Of a DNA stretch of 6,527 nt, positions 1 to 6,527 are shown in pieces (the first letter of the stretch is position 1; each line of letters starts with the position of its first letter). The stretch is taken from positions 1 through 6,527 of the forward strand of contig JANWYX010000326.1 in the NCBI GenBank assembly GCA_025055055.1, read 5' to 3'. The notes under the pieces were generated by a model, which saw only the letters and a program-made list of their open reading frames with translations, searched no databases and had not been told where the DNA came from. Source of the DNA: Caldilinea sp. (GTDB lineage Bacteria > Chloroflexota > Anaerolineae > Caldilineales > Caldilineaceae). The position numbers and the translations under genes were made by a program.

Positions 1-693
<693 letters not shown>

Positions 694-745
694 AGCGCCT
701 TTGCTCTGGATTTCGGCAATAGAAATTTCCAACACATGCTCAAAG

Positions 746-754
746 TAAGGAGGA
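746..754 (+). promoter_or_regulatory. Strong Shine-Dalgarno site of the binding-protein gene
   Basis: TAAGGAGGA matches the anti-Shine-Dalgarno sequence of 16S rRNA and sits 7 nt before the ATG at 762. It is the strongest ribosome site in the window. That fits the usual need for binding protein in excess over permease and ATPase, and it fixes the start codon. Confidence 0.85.
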
Positions 755-761
755 ATACCCC

Positions 762-2165
<1,404 letters not shown>

Positions 2166-2245
2166 GCTCGGGCATAGGCTTTGGAGAGGGAGGGTGATTG
2201 AGGTTGACGCGAAATGGAATTCGTCGGCCTCTAAGTTGAGCAATT

Positions 2246-2257
2246 ATCTTCCAGGAA
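2246..2257. repeat. Inverted repeat copy 1 containing a TTCCNGGAA palindrome (candidate operator)
   Basis: ATCTTCCAGGAA is the exact reverse complement of the sequence at 2413-2424. It contains the 9-bp palindrome TTCCAGGAA (2249-2257), extended on both sides to CTTCCAGGAAG (2248-2258). Palindromes of this size are typical of dimeric regulator sites, but no regulator is encoded in the window. Confidence 0.4.
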
Positions 2258-2412
2258 GCTTGAAGGGATTCAGCAAAATAATCCGGCAAAAATTGTAGGT
2301 GCGACTCTCGGCGCGTTCTCGGTAGGCCGCATGGGTTGGAGTGAAGCGAGGATGTGCAGCTACTTTGCAGCGCCTACGGATCGTCAGAACCATTTGTTAA
2401 ATTCCAGAGAGT

Positions 2413-2424
2413 TTCCTGGAAGAT
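2413..2424. repeat. Inverted repeat copy 2 containing a TTCCNGGAA palindrome (candidate operator)
   Basis: TTCCTGGAAGAT is the exact reverse complement of 2246-2257 and carries the palindrome TTCCTGGAA (2413-2421). A further half-site, TTCCAG (2402-2407), lies just upstream and pairs with CTGGAA (2416-2421), giving an alternative stem with an 8-nt loop. The centres of the two palindromes are 164 bp apart. The second copy is about 140 bp upstream of the livF start. Confidence 0.4.
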
Positions 2425-2565
2425 GTCGCAGACGTTTCGCATGAACTTAGAGACCGTAAAGTGACGGGGTTGTAGGAAATTGAGAATAGCGAAAACGCAA
2501 CCTCAGCTCAACAACCCTCATTTCATCACCTCACCGCCTGAACAACGACTTTCGGGAATTTATCT

Positions 2566-3365
<800 letters not shown>

Positions 3366-3369
<4 letters not shown>

Positions 3370-4439
3370 CGCCGGACAAGCCGGCTGATCTCGCCCTGTT
3401 CTAGCGCAGTGATGGCGAGCTGAGCGCAGGCGTTCACAACGATGTCCAGCCTGGCGAAACGGGCATCCCGCGTGAAACCGCGGCGATAGCGCGCATAGAT
3501 CTGCTGCACGATGACGGCGATTTTGAATAGACCGTACAGGTAGTAAAAGAGTGGATCGTCGATCGTGCGGCCGCCGGCTGCAGCGTAACGCTCCACCACC
3601 TCGCGTCGACTGAGATTGCCCGGCGCGATCGTCAGCCCCAACATCGACTGCAGCACCGGCGGGTCGTTCGGCTCGATCCAGTACCCCAGCGTCGTACCCA
3701 GGTCCATCAGCGGGTCTCCGATCGTGCACATCTCCCAGTCCAGGACGGCGAGAATCTCTGTCAAATCGGCCGGGTTCAGCATCAAGTTGTCGAATTTATA
3801 GTCGTTGTGGATCAGGGCTGCGCCGCTTTCTTCAGGCATATGCGTATGCAGCCATGTGATCAGCGTTTCGAGGGCAGGGACCTCTTCGGTCTGCGCTGCG
3901 CGATAACGTTTCGTCCACCCCTCGATCTGGCGGCGGACATATCCCTCCGGCTTACCGAGGTCACCCAAACCGGCGGCGGCATAGTCGATGGCGTGCAACG
4001 CTGCAAGATTTTCGATGGCGGCGACGCCAATGGCACGCAACGCCTCCCCAGAGAGCTGTTGCAGCAGAGGAGAACGACTGCGCAAAATCACGCCGTGAAG
4101 CCGTTCCATCACATAGAAGGGAGCGCCAATGATAGATTCATCTTCGCAGTAGAGCAATGGGCGAGGAACTTTGCGATACACCGGATAGAGCCGACTGAGG
4201 ACGCGATGTTCGCGCCCCATGTCGTGGGCGCTCTTGATGGCGGCGCCGAAGGGGGGGCGGCGCAATACCAGCTCTCGACCGCCGAGCCGAAGAAGGTAGG
4301 TCAGGTTGGAGAAGCCGCCTGGAAATTGCTCGACGATTAAGGGGCCTTGCGCTTCGGGCAAGTGTGCCAGCAGATAACGTTCCAGCGCTGCAACATCCAA
4401 TTCTTCGCCCTGCCGGACCGGCGCCGATTGATCGATCAT
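3366..4439 (-). CDS. Phosphotransferase/aminoglycoside phosphotransferase-like kinase (APH family, ACAD10/11 N-domain-like)
   Basis: This 357-residue cytoplasmic protein has the protein-kinase-like APH fold. Motifs in order: GGFSNLTYLLRL (41-52) as the nucleotide loop, ELVLRRPP (56-63), the conserved Glu in MGREHRVL (74-81), the hinge region FYVMERLHG (108-116), the catalytic loop HNDYKFDNLM (211-220; Asp213 catalytic base, Asn218 metal ligand), and DWEMCTIGDPLMDLG (234-248; Asp234 the metal-binding Asp). This pattern, with VLRRPP and AHDMGREHRVL, is that of the kinase-like domain found in human ACAD10/ACAD11 and many bacterial relatives. In those mammalian proteins it phosphorylates 4-hydroxyacyl-CoAs for degradation. 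True antibiotic-modifying APHs look different, so resistance is unlikely. The bacterial substrate is unknown. GAGG (4445-4448) is 5 nt before the ATG, a modest ribosome site. The gene is divergent from fabH and convergent with livF. A 26-bp imperfect palindrome lies 30 bp upstream. Confidence 0.9.
3371..3385. terminator. Short GC hairpin at the convergent gene ends (weak bidirectional terminator candidate)
   Basis: The arms GCCGG (3371-3375) and CCGGC (3381-3385) with a 5-nt loop lie 1 bp after the livF stop and inside the last codons of the opposing phosphotransferase gene. There is no T-tract on either side. With no spacer between the two genes, any terminator must lie within coding sequence, and this is the only stem I see near the junction. 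Confidence 0.2.
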
Positions 4440-4469
4440 CTTTTCCTCACTTCGACAGAGTTCTGCGCA

Positions 4470-4495
4470 CCCTTGTCACCATGAGGTCACAAAGG
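4470..4495. promoter_or_regulatory. Imperfect 26-bp palindrome, candidate operator for the phosphotransferase gene
   Basis: Left arm CCCTTGTCACC (4470-4480) and right arm GGTCACAAAGG (4485-4495) flank a 4-bp centre. The arms pair at 9 of 11 positions. This is a typical size and symmetry for a dimeric repressor or activator. It sits 30 bp upstream of the phosphotransferase start, inside its probable leader. The TGTGACC-like half-sites resemble several helix-turn-helix families, so no regulator can be named. Confidence 0.4.
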
Positions 4496-4611
4496 CAAAA
4501 TCGAGACAGCGCAGGTTGTGTTCCTTTGCGCCTTGATGGTTTTCATCTTTTTTCAACACGCCGGCTGAGAAGATGGATAAAAATACAAGTTTGTAGTATC
4601 GTAGCAAAAAT

Positions 4612-4639
4612 TTGAATCATTGACCACTAAAATGACAAT
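4612..4639 (+). promoter_or_regulatory. fabH: Weak candidate sigma-70-like promoter for fabH
   Basis: TTGAAT (4612-4617) and GACAAT (4634-4639) are separated by 16 nt, in an AT-rich stretch. Transcription would start near 4646 and leave a short leader carrying the GAGG ribosome site (4651-4654). Each hexamer matches consensus at 4 of 6 positions. TTGACC at 4620-4625 is an alternative -35 without a good partner. Confidence 0.28.
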
Positions 4640-4660
4640 CCACCCGAAACGAGGGAAGCG

Positions 4661-5674
<1,014 letters not shown>

Positions 5675-5677
5675 CCT

Positions 5678-5699
5678 ACCCGGATGGGTGAAACCCGGG
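5678..5699. terminator. Overlapping small hairpins in the fabH / small-gene convergent spacer (weak terminator candidate)
   Basis: CCCGG (5679-5683) can pair with CCGGG (5695-5699). Alternatively GGGT (5686-5689) can pair with ACCC (5693-5696) around a 3-nt loop. The two folds exclude each other. They begin 3-5 bp after the fabH stop, a sensible place for a terminator, but no T-run follows on either strand, so support is weak. Confidence 0.2.
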
Positions 5700-5774
5700 C
5701 TGTGGCGGCGGTGCAGATTGCCAGCTGCCCCCCATTGTTGCAAGAATAGACTTCGCGACGCGCCTAACCGATCT

Positions 5775-6041
5775 TCAACGAGCCTGAGACGCCTGCGCCA
5801 ACGCAGCGATCGCGCGGCGAATCTCGTTCAGCGTTTCACGGTCTGGCTCCACGATCTGTCCGGGCACGCCACGCTCCAGAAACTGCGCCGGCGTCTGATC
5901 CACCTCGCTGTCGTCCCAGTCGCAGAGGCAGCCGGCATTGGCGAACCAGCGCAGTTTGTGCGTCTCCTCATCCACCGAGAGACCGTAGACTTCGCCGTCG
6001 GCGCCCCACATCCACGCAAGTGCTTTCGTCCTTTCGGGCAT
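5775..6041 (-). CDS. Small uncharacterised 88-residue protein with a CxC motif
   Basis: I do not recognise the family. The protein is small, acidic and probably cytoplasmic, with no signal peptide or membrane segment. Residues about 8-32 alternate in a way that suggests beta strands (ALAWMWGADGEVYGLSVD, then LRWFANAG). A Cys-Leu-Cys motif (Cys38, Cys40) is followed by an Asp/Glu-rich stretch (WDDSEVD). The last third, from about residue 66 (DRETLNEIRRAIAALAQA), looks helical and amphipathic. The ATG at 6041 is preceded by AAGGAG (6053-6048) 6 nt away and by a further AGGAGG directly at the start, good evidence for real translation. It begins 35 bp after the adenosine-specific kinase gene on the same strand, so cotranscription is likely. 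With only two cysteines, metal binding would need a dimer or a partner; a redox role is equally open. Confidence 0.75.
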   Translation of the reverse strand: MPERTKALAWMWGADGEVYGLSVDEETHKLRWFANAGCLCDWDDSEVDQTPAQFLERGVPGQIVEPDRETLNEIRRAIAALAQASQAR

Positions 6042-6047
6042 CCTCCT

Positions 6048-6053
6048 CTCCTT
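6048..6053 (-). promoter_or_regulatory. Ribosome binding site of the 88-residue gene
   Basis: On the - strand AAGGAG is followed by AGGAGG (6047-6042), which abuts the ATG at 6041. The purine-rich run supports this start and argues that the short frame is a real gene. Confidence 0.65.
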
Positions 6054-6076
6054 TTAGGCCCCAGTTTACATCTCGG

Positions 6077-6527
6077 TCACAGCTTATAGCCAAACCGGCG
6101 CAACAGCGCCTTGCGGGCAGCGATCTCCTCCTCACCCTCGACGCCTTTGCTTTTGACACCGTCGATCACGCCGAGGATGCCGCGCCCTTGCTCCGTTTCC
6201 ACCACAACGACTTCGGTCGGATTCGCGGTTGCGCAGAAGATGCGGCAGACCTCCGGCACGGCCTGCACCGCTTTCAACACATTGACCGGATAAAAGCCCG
6301 CCGCCAGGAAAATGATAAAACTGTGACCGCACGCCAACGCCAGTGCATTTTGCCTGGCCAGCTCAATCATGGCCTCGTCCGTGCCCGACCAGCGCACGAG
6401 CGCAGGCCCCGAGGCTTCGCAGAAGGCCAGGCCAAACTTGATGCCCGGCACGGCGGTCACCAGCGCCTCGTGTATATCCTCGACTGTTTTGATGAAGTGG
6501 CTCTGGCCAAGGATAAAGTTGATCTCT
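6077..6527 (-). CDS. Adenosine-specific kinase family protein (PF04008/COG1839), N-terminus outside window
   Basis: The frame is open through the right edge: before the in-frame GTG at 6460 it reads EINFILGQSHFIKTVEDIHE, a conserved N-terminal block of this family, so GTG is not the start. About 149 residues are present; family members are about 160, so some 10-15 residues are missing. Conserved stretches are GIKFGLAFCEASGP (28-41 of the fragment), GHSFIIFL (67-74), the FYPVNVL block (78-84) leading to the next motif, RIFCATANPTEVVVVE (95-110) and GILGVIDG (116-123). The family is annotated as adenosine-specific kinase from structural and ligand work on archaeal members. It is a small compact protein unrelated to ribokinase-type adenosine kinases, and its physiological role in bacteria is poorly known. 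It is followed by the 88-residue gene, 35 bp downstream on the same strand. Confidence 0.9.
   Translation of the reverse strand, partial: EINFILGQSHFIKTVEDIHEALVTAVPGIKFGLAFCEASGPALVRWSGTDEAMIELARQNALALACGHSFIIFLAAGFYPVNVLKAVQAVPEVCRIFCATANPTEVVVVETEQGRGILGVIDGVKSKGVEGEEEIAARKALLRRFGYKL

Larger units (their letters stand above)
2166..2565. other. 400-bp intergenic region between the binding-protein gene and livF
   Basis: I see no convincing gene here on either strand. The longest ATG-initiated frame on the + strand (2331-2444, 37 codons) has no good ribosome site and no recognisable product. The base composition is less GC-rich than in the flanking genes, especially at 2235-2295 and 2390-2490. 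I found no pair of hexamers close to sigma-70 consensus. The region does contain two TTCCNGGAA palindromes with matching flanks, listed separately. The length suggests that livF has its own promoter or regulation, or that something has been lost from the operon here. Confidence 0.6.
4440..4660. other. Divergent intergenic region between the phosphotransferase gene and fabH
   Basis: This 221-bp spacer must carry promoters in both directions. The fabH-proximal part (about 4571-4640) is markedly AT-rich. On the - strand a weak hexamer pair is TTGCTA (4607-4602) and TATTTT (4585-4580) with a 16-nt spacer. It would give a leader of about 130 nt that includes the palindrome at 4470-4495. The + strand candidate is listed separately. 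All hexamers match consensus only 4 of 6, so exact promoters are uncertain. Confidence 0.6.

Noticed and set aside
2295..2377. Possible RNA stem between 2295-2302 and 2370-2377 (8 bp with one G-U) suggesting a riboswitch or small RNA
   Set aside because: One 8-bp pairing across a 67-nt loop in a 400-bp region is expected by chance, and I see no conserved riboswitch core.
2331..2444. A 37-codon + strand frame in the gap before livF
   Set aside because: It has only a poor GGTAGG ribosome site 4 nt before the ATG and no recognisable product, and a frame of this length is expected by chance.
3807..4340. A 177-codon + strand frame inside the phosphotransferase gene
   Set aside because: It is antisense to a gene with a full set of APH motifs, shows no domain and has no good ribosome site.
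6458..6460. GTG at 6460 as the start of the adenosine-specific kinase
   Set aside because: The 22 codons upstream to the window edge encode the conserved N-terminal block of the family, so the real start is outside the window.

Overview
The window is about 60% GC and densely coded. It holds six protein genes, two of them cut by the window edges. The lipobox plus a long Ala/Pro/Glu linker on the binding protein, the Liv-type transporter style and the protein sequences generally suggest a free-living, high-GC, monoderm-like bacterium. Chloroflexota (Caldilineae/Anaerolineae-like) is my best guess. This is an impression from protein style; no rRNA or marker gene is present to confirm it.

Left part (1-3369, + strand): a branched-chain-amino-acid-type (HAAT/Liv) ABC importer. 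It comprises the C-terminal 230 residues of the permease LivM, then a membrane-anchored lipoprotein binding protein behind a perfect Shine-Dalgarno sequence. After a 400-bp gap without a convincing gene comes the ATPase LivF. LivH and LivG are not in the window and are presumably upstream or elsewhere. The gap carries two copies of a TTCCNGGAA palindrome, the best candidate regulatory signal of this half.

Middle (3366-4439, - strand): a phosphotransferase of the APH/ACAD10-like family. It converges on livF so tightly that both stop codons lie in one shared CTAG. A 221-bp intergenic region separates it from the divergently transcribed fabH (4661-5674, + strand). That region is AT-rich on the fabH side and has an imperfect 26-bp palindrome on the phosphotransferase side.

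Right part (5775-6527, - strand): a gene for an adenosine-specific kinase family protein (PF04008/COG1839), missing its N-terminus at the window edge. It is followed 35 bp later by a small 88-residue protein with a Cys-Leu-Cys motif, which I do not recognise. The two probably form one transcript that converges on fabH across a 100-bp spacer.

Functionally the left block imports a small organic solute (amino acid, amide or similar). The other genes look like independent housekeeping or accessory metabolism. I found no phage, transposon, CRISPR, tRNA, rRNA or toxin/defence locus. Nothing here is clearly a new system; the observations worth following are regulatory sites and the unrecognised small gene.
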